The notes below the pieces were generated by a model. It was given only the letters and a program-made list of their open reading frames with translations, did no database searches and was not told where the DNA came from. Shown here in pieces: positions 8,494-16,146 of a stretch of 37,497 bases of DNA. Positions within the stretch are counted from its first letter, which is position 1; every line of letters begins with the position of its first letter. The DNA comes from Bifidobacterium breve (GTDB taxonomy: Bacteria > Actinomycetota > Actinomycetes > Nanopelagicales > Nanopelagicaceae), in the NCBI GenBank assembly GCA_945898065.1, contig CAMDHH010000009.1:1-37497 (forward strand). Reading direction: 5' to 3'. A program made the position numbers and the translations under genes.

Positions 8494-9800
8494 TTCTTCA
8501 CCGCACTCTTCCAGTAGGTGCCGGTTGGGAATAGGAATTCATCGATGCTTGCTTGGAACATTTCTGCTCCAGCACCAGGCTGCGTTGGAGCAATATAAAA
8601 ACCATTGACAACATTTGTTGGAACAACGAAGTGATTGTGCAAGTGATCCACATATTCAACGATGCGCTTTGAATGATGGCCAGTAACTGCAACAGCATCA
8701 AACATGGCCATATGTTGAACCATTTCGCAGAGCCCAACTCCGCCAGCGTGAGGACACACTGGAATACCAAATTTTGCAGCCATCAAGATATTTGCAAGGT
8801 TTTCATTGACCCCTGCAACGCGTGTTGCATCAATTTGCATAACAGAGATTGCATTTGATTGAAGGAGTTGTTTGAATATCATGCGATTACTAGCCATCTC
8901 ACCGGTGGCAACAGGGGTAGGGGCAACTTCACGAGCAATGCGAGCGTGGCCAAGCACATCTTCTGGATGCGTTGGTTCTTCAATCCAGCGCAATTTGAAC
9001 TCGGCGAGGGAGTTGACCCAATCAATTGCTGTATCGACATCCCAGACTTGGTTGGCATCGATTGCAATAGAGAAATCTGGTCCTACTAATTCGCGTACCT
9101 TGGTAAGGCGACGGCGATCATCTTCTTTAGATTTTCCACACTTATATTTAATGAGAGTAAAGCCATCTGCCATGGCTTGCTTTGTAAGGTCGAGCATCTT
9201 CTCATCGCTATATCCAAGCCAGCCAGGAGTAGTTGTGTAGGCAGGTAATCCTTTAGCACGCAAAATCTTTTCATTCTCAGCCTTTGCGCCTTCGCTCTTT
9301 TTCAAGATCGCAAGTGCTTCAGCTGGTGTGATTGCATCGCTGATATATCTAAAATCAATGGCCGCAACAATTTCCTCAGGACTCATGTCGGAGAGAAGTT
9401 TCCACAGTGGAACATTGCGAGATTTTGCAAAAAGATCCCAGAGGGCATTGAGTACTGCGCCAATTCCCATATGGAACACGCCGGTATCTGGTCCAAGCCA
9501 ACGGATCTGACTATCACTTGATAATTCGCGAGTTATCTTTCCAATATTCTTGAATGCCTCATCTATATCCATGCCAGCAAAGCGTTCAACCAACATCTTG
9601 ATTGCCGCAATCTGCACATCGTTTCCGCGCCCAATGGTGAAGACGAGGGAGTGGCCAGATAAGCCTGTTTGATCTGTATCGATTCGAAGGTAGCCCGCTG
9701 AGTAATCGGGGTCTGCGTTCATGGCATCGGAGCCATCGAGCATGGTGGAGGTAGGGAAGCGAACGTCAAAAACATTGAGCGAAGTAATTTTCGCGCCCAT
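8490..9800 (-). CDS. fucD: L-fuconate dehydratase, enolase superfamily
   Basis: Removes water from L-fuconate to give 2-keto-3-deoxy-L-fuconate. The 436-residue protein follows the FucD/ENOSF1 pattern from end to end: LDGSDAMNADPDYS at 21, AYTTTPGWLGYSD at 187, K218-Y-K220, D248-A-N250, W272-I-E274-E, T299-G-E301 and P350-H351-A-G-G. Lys220 and His351 are the two bases and Asp248, Glu274 and Glu301 the Mg ligands; from memory these numbers coincide with those reported for the Xanthomonas enzyme. A strong Shine-Dalgarno (GAGGAGG) lies just before ATG 9800. It is the first gene of the minus-strand operon, and its promoter shares the 108-base gap with the divergent fucose dehydrogenase gene. This is the anchor for reading the region as a fucose locus. 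Confidence 0.94.
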   Translation of the reverse strand: MGAKITSLNVFDVRFPTSTMLDGSDAMNADPDYSAGYLRIDTDQTGLSGHSLVFTIGRGNDVQIAAIKMLVERFAGMDIDEAFKNIGKITRELSSDSQIRWLGPDTGVFHMGIGAVLNALWDLFAKSRNVPLWKLLSDMSPEEIVAAIDFRYISDAITPAEALAILKKSEGAKAENEKILRAKGLPAYTTTPGWLGYSDEKMLDLTKQAMADGFTLIKYKCGKSKEDDRRRLTKVRELVGPDFSIAIDANQVWDVDTAIDWVNSLAEFKLRWIEEPTHPEDVLGHARIAREVAPTPVATGEMASNRMIFKQLLQSNAISVMQIDATRVAGVNENLANILMAAKFGIPVCPHAGGVGLCEMVQHMAMFDAVAVTGHHSKRIVEYVDHLHNHFVVPTNVVNGFYIAPTQPGAGAEMFQASIDEFLFPTGTYWKSAVKK

Positions 9801-9824
9801 GGGACCTCCTCGATAGGGTCGTCA

Positions 9825-9847
9825 AAATACTATACGAAATAGTATTT
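9825..9847. promoter_or_regulatory. Perfect inverted repeat, candidate operator between divergent fucose operons
   Basis: AAATACTAT, a 5-base ACGAA spacer, then ATAGTATTT: two perfect 9-base arms. It lies 24 bases upstream of the fucD start and 61 bases upstream of the aldo/keto reductase start, so one bound protein could control both directions. Short AT-rich palindromes of this kind are typical GntR/FCD sites, and a regulator of that type is encoded in the same operon. A -10-like TATAGT for the minus strand falls inside the repeat. I saw no second perfect copy in the window. Confidence 0.6.
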
Positions 9848-9908
9848 GGCTAGTAGCCTTCGGAGATATTTCCGCCAGTAAAAATAGCATCTGAGTAGAG
9901 GATTTTTC

Positions 9909-10868
9909 ATGGCTCATAACACCAAAGTTGAAATCGCACCTGGCGTAGAGATTTCTATGATGGGAATTGGTGCTGCAACATTTGGTGGATTATTTACTTC
10001 GATGTCAGATAGCGATGCTGTCGATGTCGTCAAGAGTGCATTTGCCCATGGAATAAATTATTTTGATACTGCGCCGCATTATGGAAAAGGAACATCAGAG
10101 CGCAGATTAGGCGCTCTGCTCAATGCATATCCACGAAACTCTTACATTCTTTCATCAAAGATTGGACGTCTGCTTGTTCCAACTACACAAGGTGCTGACC
10201 CTGACTTTTTAGATGCAGATCCAACGGTGGAGCGATTATTTGATTTTTCAGCTCAAGGTGTTGAGCGCTCGCTCAAAGATAGTTTGGAGCGCTTAGGCCT
10301 AGATAGTATCGATATTGTTTTTGTGCATGATCCAGATAATCACGCCGATGTCGCAATCAAAGAAGCATATCCAGCACTCGCGAAAATGCGTGATCAAGGA
10401 ATTGTCAAGGCAATCGGTATTGGAATGAATCAAAGTGCAATTCCAACTCGATTTGTGAAAGAGACCGATATTGACATTGTGCTCCTTGCTGGGCGCTACA
10501 CACTCTTAGATCAAAGTGGCGCGCAAGATCTTTTGCCAGCAGCCCTTGCTAAGGGAGTTTCAGTTTTAGCAGCAGGTGTCTACAACTCGGGAATCCTTGC
10601 AAATCCAGTCAAGGGCGCAACCTATGACTATGCCCCAGCTAGCGATGAAATTCTCGCCCGAGCAAAGATGATCTCTGATTTCTTGCGAGAACAAGGTGTC
10701 TCGCTATCGCGCGCAGCTCTTCAATATCCACTTCGCCACCCAGCAGTAAAAGCACTTTTAGTCGGAAGCAGAAGCAAGGCCGAAGTTGATGCCAATGTTG
10801 CAGCCTTCAACGATGTGGTTCCAGATTCTGTTTGGAATGCACTAGATGAATTACTCGCGCGAAAGTAA
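9909..10868 (+). CDS. Aldo/keto reductase, probable L-fucose 1-dehydrogenase
   Basis: A 319-residue TIM-barrel oxidoreductase with the AKR tetrad Asp53 and Tyr58 (YFDTAPHYG), Lys84 (SSKIG) and His140 (FVHDPD). The segments LAGRYTLLDQ and AAGVYNSGILA are characteristic of the aldose 1-dehydrogenase/pyridoxal 4-dehydrogenase branch, which includes the L-fucose dehydrogenase of the Xanthomonas pathway. It would oxidise L-fucose with NAD(P) to L-fucono-lactone, the substrate of the lactonase three genes later. It opens the plus-strand operon, with an AGAGGA Shine-Dalgarno 7 bases before ATG. Related D-arabinose or L-galactose activity is common in this branch, so exact sugar preference is not certain. 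Confidence 0.87.
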   Translation: MAHNTKVEIAPGVEISMMGIGAATFGGLFTSMSDSDAVDVVKSAFAHGINYFDTAPHYGKGTSERRLGALLNAYPRNSYILSSKIGRLLVPTTQGADPDFLDADPTVERLFDFSAQGVERSLKDSLERLGLDSIDIVFVHDPDNHADVAIKEAYPALAKMRDQGIVKAIGIGMNQSAIPTRFVKETDIDIVLLAGRYTLLDQSGAQDLLPAALAKGVSVLAAGVYNSGILANPVKGATYDYAPASDEILARAKMISDFLREQGVSLSRAALQYPLRHPAVKALLVGSRSKAEVDANVAAFNDVVPDSVWNALDELLARK

Positions 10869-10877
10869 GGTGTATCC

Positions 10878-11804
10878 ATGACATTGAATCCGCAAGCGAA
10901 AACACTTTTAGATCGCATGAAAGCTCTTAATCTTCCAGAGGCATGGGACCTCGGTGCCAAGGCTCGATATGGCGGCCATGAAGAGGTAGATATGGCAGGT
11001 CCTATTGAGGGCGGCGTGCGCATAGATCACCGTTTTATTTCTTCTGCAACAGCAGATCTTCCGATTCGCATTTACACACCAGAGGCCCCAGGACCTTTCA
11101 ACGCATTTATTTATTACCACGGTGGTGGCTGGGTTTTTGGTCATATTGATCGATATGACTCGCAACTAGTCTCACTCGCTAAGAGAACTAATTCAGTGGT
11201 TGTCTCGGTCAATTACCAAAAATCACCTGAGCACAAATTTCCAATTCCACATGATGATTGTTATGAAACTCTTGAATGGGTTGCAGCCAATGGGGCTTAC
11301 CTCAATATCAATGTAAAGAAGATTGGTGTTGGTGGAGATAGCGCCGGAGGTAATTTGGCATCAGGTGTTGCACTTCGTGCTCGTGATGAAGGAAAAATCA
11401 AACTTGCCTATCAATTACTAATCTATCCAGCCAATGGATTAGATTTTGAAGCACCCTCATATAAAAATAATGCAGAGGGATACGGACTATCAAGCCGTGG
11501 AATGATCTGGTTCTGGGAACAATACTTGAATGAAAAAGATAAGAATAATCCTTATGCAGTACCGCACACAGCAAAATCTTTGGCAGGTCTTGCACCAGTT
11601 GTAATCATCACGGCCGAATATGACGTGCTTCGCGATGATGGATTGCTCTATGCCAAGAAACTCAAAGAGGCTGGTAACTATGTCGTCCATAAAGATTATG
11701 AGGGACATATTCACGGTTTCTTTAGCCACGGGAAATATGTAGATGAGGGTATTGCTGTTCGTGATTTCTTTGCCGCCGAGATAAATAAAATCCTTGCGAG
11801 CTAA
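10878..11804 (+). CDS. Alpha/beta hydrolase, hormone-sensitive lipase (HSL) type esterase
   Basis: A 308-residue cytoplasmic hydrolase with the oxyanion HGGGW (81-85), nucleophile Ser155 in GGDSAGG, Asp249 in AEYDVLRDDG and His279 in GHIHGFF, i.e. a complete catalytic triad in the usual order. No signal peptide. It sits 9 bases after the fucose dehydrogenase gene and 3 bases before the RraA-like gene, so it belongs to the operon. It has no counterpart in the textbook fucose pathway. Removing O-acetyl groups from imported fucosyl sugars, or acting as an additional lactonase, would both fit the context, but the sequence itself only shows an ester hydrolase. Confidence 0.85.
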   Translation: MTLNPQAKTLLDRMKALNLPEAWDLGAKARYGGHEEVDMAGPIEGGVRIDHRFISSATADLPIRIYTPEAPGPFNAFIYYHGGGWVFGHIDRYDSQLVSLAKRTNSVVVSVNYQKSPEHKFPIPHDDCYETLEWVAANGAYLNINVKKIGVGGDSAGGNLASGVALRARDEGKIKLAYQLLIYPANGLDFEAPSYKNNAEGYGLSSRGMIWFWEQYLNEKDKNNPYAVPHTAKSLAGLAPVVIITAEYDVLRDDGLLYAKKLKEAGNYVVHKDYEGHIHGFFSHGKYVDEGIAVRDFFAAEINKILAS

Positions 11805-11807
11805 CTA

Positions 11808-12479
11808 ATGAGCGCTCAACCATTTGTATTGCGAAGTGGACTCGAAGTCGATCTTCGAGTCCGAAGCGCCTTAGTCTCTGACTCACTCGACCTCATAGGA
11901 TTTCGCAGCAATGTAATGTCGCGTGCGGTGACCCCATTAGTTTCATCAATGAAAATTATGGGTTATGCATCCACTATTGAATTTGTAGAAGGAAATGATT
12001 TCGATCCACAGGATCCTTATGGCCCGGCAATTGACTTCCTTGATTCATTGCAATCTGGCGATGTTGCAATCGTTGCAACAGGGCATTCCACACAGTCAGC
12101 CTTTTGGGGTGAACTATTTTCAACAGCTGCAAAGGGACGCGGAGCCAATGGCGTAGTAACTGATGGCCCACTTCGCGATACTCAAGAGATATTGCCCGTG
12201 GGATTTAGCGCTTTCGGAATCGGAACTCTGCCCTTTGATTACAAAGGGCGCATGAAAGTGAGCAGCGTTCACTCACGCGTGAATTGCGGGGGAGTAGAGG
12301 TCAACCAGGGAGATCTCATCGTCGCCGATAACGATGGGGTTGCAGTCGTTCCAGCCTCAAAGACTGATGAGGTAATTACTTTGGCAAATGAGCGAGCACG
12401 ACGTGAAAGTACAGTGCTCAAGGAATTACTTGAAGGCAAGAGTGTTCGATCTGTGTGGGATAAACACCGTGTTCTATAA
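11808..12479 (+). CDS. RraA-like protein, HMG/CHA aldolase or decarboxylase fold
   Basis: A 223-residue member of the RraA/DlpA/HMG aldolase family. The active-site pattern G101-E102, then 20 residues, then R123-D124 (DGPLRD) matches the metal-dependent pyruvate aldolases and oxaloacetate decarboxylases of this family. Only 3 bases separate it from the esterase gene, and 21 from the lactonase gene. In a route that produces 2-keto-3-deoxy and 2,4-diketo acids, a pyruvate-releasing aldolase would offer a shortcut or an alternative exit, for example to pyruvate plus lactaldehyde. The family also includes an RNase E inhibitor, but catabolic-operon members are generally enzymes. Substrate unknown. 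Confidence 0.83.
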   Translation: MSAQPFVLRSGLEVDLRVRSALVSDSLDLIGFRSNVMSRAVTPLVSSMKIMGYASTIEFVEGNDFDPQDPYGPAIDFLDSLQSGDVAIVATGHSTQSAFWGELFSTAAKGRGANGVVTDGPLRDTQEILPVGFSAFGIGTLPFDYKGRMKVSSVHSRVNCGGVEVNQGDLIVADNDGVAVVPASKTDEVITLANERARRESTVLKELLEGKSVRSVWDKHRVL

Positions 12480-12500
12480 GTTAGTAATGGAGAGATTGCA

Positions 12501-13367
12501 ATGAGCCAGAAGCCATTTATTGATGCACACCAGCATGTGTGGAAATATTCCGAACGCGAGTATTCATGGATTACTCCAGATATAACTCATCTACTTGGTC
12601 ACGACTATGTACAAGAACAAGTTAACCCATCGATTGCCAAATTTGGCATAACAGGAACCGTCTACGTTCAGGCAGCAGATACATACGATGACACCTTTTA
12701 TATGTTTCATTCGGCCACCAAAAATCCCCAAATTGCGGCAATTGTCGGATGGGTGCCACTTGATCGAACCCAGGAAGCGGTTGCTGCCCTCGATATCTTC
12801 GGAAAGAATCCACTCTTCAAGGGTGTTCGAAATCTGACTCATGATTACGGAAACTCAAAGTACGAATCTGATGATGCATGGATATTGCGCGAGCCAGTAC
12901 TCAAAACTTTAGGCGAAGTTGCCTCACGTAATCTCTCTTTCGATTATGTTGCGATAAAGCCTGAGCACACTCGAAATGTTCCAACCATTGCTAAGCGCCA
13001 TCCAAACCTCACCATCATTGTTGATCACTTTGCAAAACCAGATATCAAAGGTGGGCAATGGGATGAATGGTTAGTTGAAATGCAAAAGGCTGCAGCATTT
13101 CCTAATGTCTACACAAAGTTCTCAGGTCTCAATGTTTTATCTGATTGGGAAAAATGGACGATTGAAGATTGGCGTCCATACGTCATGGCGATGAAGGAAT
13201 CTTTTGGAACATCGCGAATGATGATGGGAAGTGATTGGCCCTTCTCCAGCATGGCCAATGATTACGACACTGTTTGGAAAGCACAGTTAGAGCTTATAAA
13301 AGATTTCTCGCAAGCAGAGATTGATGATTTGAAATACAAAACCGCAATCAAGGCTTATCGCCTTTAG
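12501..13367 (+). CDS. L-fuconolactonase, amidohydrolase family
   Basis: Opens L-fucono-lactone to L-fuconate. The 288-residue protein belongs to the COG3618 amidohydrolases: H10-x-H12 in FIDAHQHVW at the N-terminus, His176 in IIVDHFAKPD, and Asp245 in MMGSDWPFS, with the GWVPL and FKGVRN segments usual for this group. Start chosen at ATG 12501, preceded by GGAGAG 7 bases upstream. It lies between the RraA-like and mutarotase genes with gaps of 21 and 13 bases. Placed next to fucose dehydrogenase and fucD, it supplies the lactone-opening step. A related rhamnono- or galactono-lactone role is less likely given FucD. Confidence 0.9.
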   Translation: MSQKPFIDAHQHVWKYSEREYSWITPDITHLLGHDYVQEQVNPSIAKFGITGTVYVQAADTYDDTFYMFHSATKNPQIAAIVGWVPLDRTQEAVAALDIFGKNPLFKGVRNLTHDYGNSKYESDDAWILREPVLKTLGEVASRNLSFDYVAIKPEHTRNVPTIAKRHPNLTIIVDHFAKPDIKGGQWDEWLVEMQKAAAFPNVYTKFSGLNVLSDWEKWTIEDWRPYVMAMKESFGTSRMMMGSDWPFSSMANDYDTVWKAQLELIKDFSQAEIDDLKYKTAIKAYRL

Positions 13368-13380
13368 GGATGGAGAGAAA

Positions 13381-13704
13381 ATGAAAAGAGTAGGTTCTGT
13401 TATTGGTATTGCACCAGGTGCTCGCGCAGAATATGAGCGCATTCACGCTGCTGTATGGCCCGAAATTTTGGCTCAGATCAGCAAAAGCCATATTCAAAAT
13501 TATTCAATTTATCGCCACGGTGATCTTCTCTTCTCATATTTTGAATATGTAGGAAATGATTACGAAGGCGATATGAAAGCGATGGGCGATGACCCAAAGA
13601 CTCAAGAGTGGTGGTCGCTAACAATTCCGATGCAAGCACCGATGGAAGATCGCGCCGAAGGTGAATGGTGGAAAACGCTACCCGAGGTGTTCCATACAGA
13701 TTGA
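13381..13704 (+). CDS. L-rhamnose mutarotase-family protein, probable L-fucose mutarotase
   Basis: A 107-residue dimeric alpha/beta barrel protein of the RhaM family (PF05336, COG3254). Recognisable parts are EYERIHAAVWPEI, then NYSIYRHGDLLFSYFEYVG, and the Trp-rich tail EWWSLTIPMQ followed by EGEWW. It would speed up alpha/beta interconversion of the free sugar so that the dehydrogenase is not limited by spontaneous mutarotation. Members of this family next to fucose genes act on L-fucose. It is the last gene of the plus-strand operon. Its 3' end overlaps the convergent FAH-family gene by 27 bases. GGAGAG lies 6 bases before ATG. Confidence 0.87.
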   Translation: MKRVGSVIGIAPGARAEYERIHAAVWPEILAQISKSHIQNYSIYRHGDLLFSYFEYVGNDYEGDMKAMGDDPKTQEWWSLTIPMQAPMEDRAEGEWWKTLPEVFHTD

Positions 13705-14526
13705 TTCAATTTCGCCAATACCTTCGATACCAGTCTTGACTACTTGACCAGGCTCGAGATATTTTGTTGGATTCAATCCCATTGCAACACCAAATGGTGT
13801 TCCTGTATTTATAACATCACCAGGGAAGAGTTCCATGAACTGGCTGATGTACCAAACGATGTGATCGATACCAAAGAGAAGATCACTTGTTCGTGAATCT
13901 TGACGCATCTCTCCATCTACGCTGCACCATAGGCGCAAGTCATGAGGATTTATTTCATCTCCCGTGACAATACATGGCCCGATTGGATTGAATGTTGGGA
14001 ATGATTTTCCTTTCATCCATTGTCCGGAACGTTCAATTTGCCAATGGCGCTCACTCACATCTTGAGAGATTGTGTAACCTAAAATATGTTGCGCCGCATC
14101 TTTCGTATCCTTCAAATACAGCGCGCGCTTTCCAATAACAATTGCAAGCTCTACTTCGTAATCTGTTTTCAAACTTCCAGGTGGGATAACGATTGGGTCA
14201 TTGGGGCCAACGACGCTATCGGGGGCTTTCATAAAAATAATTGGCTCCGGTGGAGTCGCCGCATTTGTCTCTTTGATATGCAATAAATAATTGAGTCCCA
14301 CGCAAATAACTTTCGTAGGGTGGGCAATGGGTGAACCTATTCGTAACGATTTGTTATCAACTCGCGGTAGCGCGGAGAGATTTGTCGACGCTACTTTCTG
14401 GTAACCCCCGTTACTGAGCGTTTCACGGTCCCAATCGGTAATAAGAGAGTCAACAAATATTGCATCCTCGCCAACCAAAACTGCTGGACGTTCTTGACCA
14501 ATTTCTCCCAATCGAGCTATACGCAT
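13678..14526 (-). CDS. Fumarylacetoacetate hydrolase-family enzyme, probable 2,4-diketo-3-deoxy-L-fuconate hydrolase
   Basis: A 282-residue FAH-fold C-C hydrolase. The family core KVICVGLNYLLHIKE (from residue 72), metal ligands Glu124/Glu126 (TDYEVELAIVIG) and Asp156 (SQDVSERHWQ), and the GQWMKGKSF loop are present. In the Xanthomonas-type route this family splits 2,4-diketo-3-deoxy-L-fuconate into pyruvate and L-lactate, the final step here. I chose ATG 14526 because a GAGAAAGG Shine-Dalgarno lies 8 bases upstream and MRIARLGEIG is the usual family N-terminus; an in-frame start at 14568 would add 14 unlikely residues. It is transcribed away from the ABC importer and against the mutarotase gene, so it has its own promoter in the 14527-14698 gap. 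Confidence 0.86.
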   Translation of the reverse strand: MRIARLGEIGQERPAVLVGEDAIFVDSLITDWDRETLSNGGYQKVASTNLSALPRVDNKSLRIGSPIAHPTKVICVGLNYLLHIKETNAATPPEPIIFMKAPDSVVGPNDPIVIPPGSLKTDYEVELAIVIGKRALYLKDTKDAAQHILGYTISQDVSERHWQIERSGQWMKGKSFPTFNPIGPCIVTGDEINPHDLRLWCSVDGEMRQDSRTSDLLFGIDHIVWYISQFMELFPGDVINTGTPFGVAMGLNPTKYLEPGQVVKTGIEGIGEIESICMEHLG

Positions 14527-14698
14527 CGAAAAACCTTTCTCACGAATTATCCAATATCCTATAGACAAATCCCCAAAAAACCTCCAAGATTTCCCCTATG
14601 CAGTTCCAAGCCCTGGAGCTGTTCTTCTGCGCTATGGAAAAACCTACTCGTGGGGTTTTCGATAGCGCCGAGGTTACATTCGTAAAGAAGGAGTTTGA
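14527..14698. promoter_or_regulatory. Divergent promoter region between FAH hydrolase and ABC importer
   Basis: A 172-base gap serving two outward-facing transcripts. It holds AT-rich -10-like sequence (CCTATAGAC near 14570 on plus; GATAAT on minus), a Shine-Dalgarno AAGAAGGAG before the binding-protein gene, and a possible hairpin AAAACC (14639-14644) with GGTTTT (14654-14659). A 34-codon open frame from ATG 14598 ends in a TGA overlapping the binding-protein ATG (14699-14702) but has no Shine-Dalgarno, so I do not call it a gene. No copy of the 9825-9847 palindrome is visible here. Confidence 0.5.
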
Positions 14699-16075
14699 AT
14701 GAAGTCATCGTTCCGAGTCTCCGGAAAGTCTGTTGTTGCACTTAGCGCAATTTCATCGGCTTTTGCATTAGTACTTAGTGGTCTCTCGATTACCCCAGCG
14801 AGTGCAGCCCTAGGGACAGAACCGGTAACACTCACAGTTCAGCATGAAACAACTGGAGATCGTCCAGAAGAAGAATGGGCCGCAGTTGGCAAGGCATTCG
14901 TCAAGAAGTATCCAAATGTCACAATCAAATATTCACCAATTACAAATGAAGCAAAGGGTGGACCAAACCTTCAGGTTCTCTCATCCGACGGTGCACCAGA
15001 TATCGCACTGCTTCCTTTGAACTCAAATGTGTATACACAGATGGTTAAGAACAAGGCACTTGTTCCACTCAACGGAATCTTTGCAGCAGATAACACTGTT
15101 GCTCGCATTGGTCCACCAGCTGCTGCTCTCAAGCAAGCAGATGGTAAGTACTACGCAACACCTCACGTTGTTGTGTATTACAACGTTCTTTGGACAAATC
15201 CAGATGCAATCGCGAAATCGAAGGCTAAGATTCCTGGAAGCGGACATTTCGCATCAGTTGCACAACTTGTTGCATTTGGTAAGGCCTGCAAAAAGGCTGG
15301 TTATGCCGGTCTAGCAATTGGTGGAAAGACAAACTTCCAAGCTTCTTGGATGTTTGACTCAATGATGCCAACAGCTGTTTCTGCTAAGGCACTCAACAAC
15401 TACATCAATAGCTACAAGCCAGATGTTCCTGTTACAGCAAAGTGGACAGATCCAGGAGTCCTCAAGACTCTTGATGCACTTGGTGCAATTGCTAAGGGTG
15501 GCGTTTATCAAAACGGTTACCTTGGTATGGATCTAGATCAAGCAACTGCTTACTTCACAGCCGGTAAGTCATGCATGCTCCTTGGTGGAACATGGATGCC
15601 AGGTGGTGCATTTGATTCAGAGACAAAGAAGGGTGCAATGAAGTTCACACCAGGACTTGCTGTTTTGCCTTCTGTTGTAGCTGGAAAGAAAGCAACATAC
15701 ACACCTTATTACGGTGATGCATATGGAGTTCCTACAAAGTCAAAGAACCAAGAGTGGGCACTTGAACTTCTTCGCTACTTCATGAGCGATGAAGGACAAA
15801 GAATTGGTGCACTAGAAGCTGCTGGAAACCTTCCAGTGGTTACAACAATTCCACAATCCCTATATACAAAGGTTCCACAAGGCGTGAAGGATGTTCTTGC
15901 CCTTGTTGCTGCTTACGGATCACAATCAGGATGGACTTCTGAAGTACCTGGTGCATATGGCCAGACCTTCATCAATCCATTGATCCAGAAGTTGCAAGAA
16001 GGAAAGACAACATCTGCAGAAATTGCTAAGGCTCAACAGGCCAAGCTCGAAGATGTACGCAAGAACGGCCTCTAA
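14699..16075 (+). CDS. Sugar ABC transporter substrate-binding protein, secreted
   Basis: A 458-residue extracellular solute-binding protein of the maltose/oligosaccharide (family 1) type. Residues 1-36 form a signal peptide: basic start, hydrophobic core ALSAISSAFALVLSGLS, and a signal-peptidase I site ITPASA/A. There is no Cys at the junction, so this is not a lipoprotein, unlike most Gram-positive binding proteins. The mature part starts with VTLTVQHETTGDR and includes the APDIALLP and MLLGGTWMPGG segments usual for the family. Lys is written mostly AAG, a bias suggesting high expression. It opens the importer/fucosidase operon. Fucosylated oligosaccharide is the inferred ligand from the five GH29 genes downstream. 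Confidence 0.92.
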   Translation: MKSSFRVSGKSVVALSAISSAFALVLSGLSITPASAALGTEPVTLTVQHETTGDRPEEEWAAVGKAFVKKYPNVTIKYSPITNEAKGGPNLQVLSSDGAPDIALLPLNSNVYTQMVKNKALVPLNGIFAADNTVARIGPPAAALKQADGKYYATPHVVVYYNVLWTNPDAIAKSKAKIPGSGHFASVAQLVAFGKACKKAGYAGLAIGGKTNFQASWMFDSMMPTAVSAKALNNYINSYKPDVPVTAKWTDPGVLKTLDALGAIAKGGVYQNGYLGMDLDQATAYFTAGKSCMLLGGTWMPGGAFDSETKKGAMKFTPGLAVLPSVVAGKKATYTPYYGDAYGVPTKSKNQEWALELLRYFMSDEGQRIGALEAAGNLPVVTTIPQSLYTKVPQGVKDVLALVAAYGSQSGWTSEVPGAYGQTFINPLIQKLQEGKTTSAEIAKAQQAKLEDVRKNGL

Positions 16076-16125
16076 GCCGTACTTTCGTATGTAGCAATTT
16101 CCGTATGTAATTAAAGGCTTCGGCC
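16065..16125 (+). other. Short hairpins between binding-protein and permease genes
   Basis: ACGGC (16065-16069) pairs with GCCGT (16076-16080) across the stop codon, and GGC-TTCG-GCC forms a small tetraloop hairpin at 16116-16125. Between them TTTCGTATGTA and TTCCGTATGTA form an imperfect direct repeat. Neither hairpin has a T run, so they are not ordinary terminators. Structures at this position commonly stabilise the binding-protein mRNA or reduce read-through into the permeases. Confidence 0.35.
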
Positions 16126-16146
16126 CTGAGTTGAATTGAGGAAGAA

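Noticed and set aside
8111-8608. 165-residue plus-strand open frame across the SDR and fucD 3' end
   Set aside because: Antisense shadow of two genes with complete catalytic motifs; low-complexity composition and no ribosome site.
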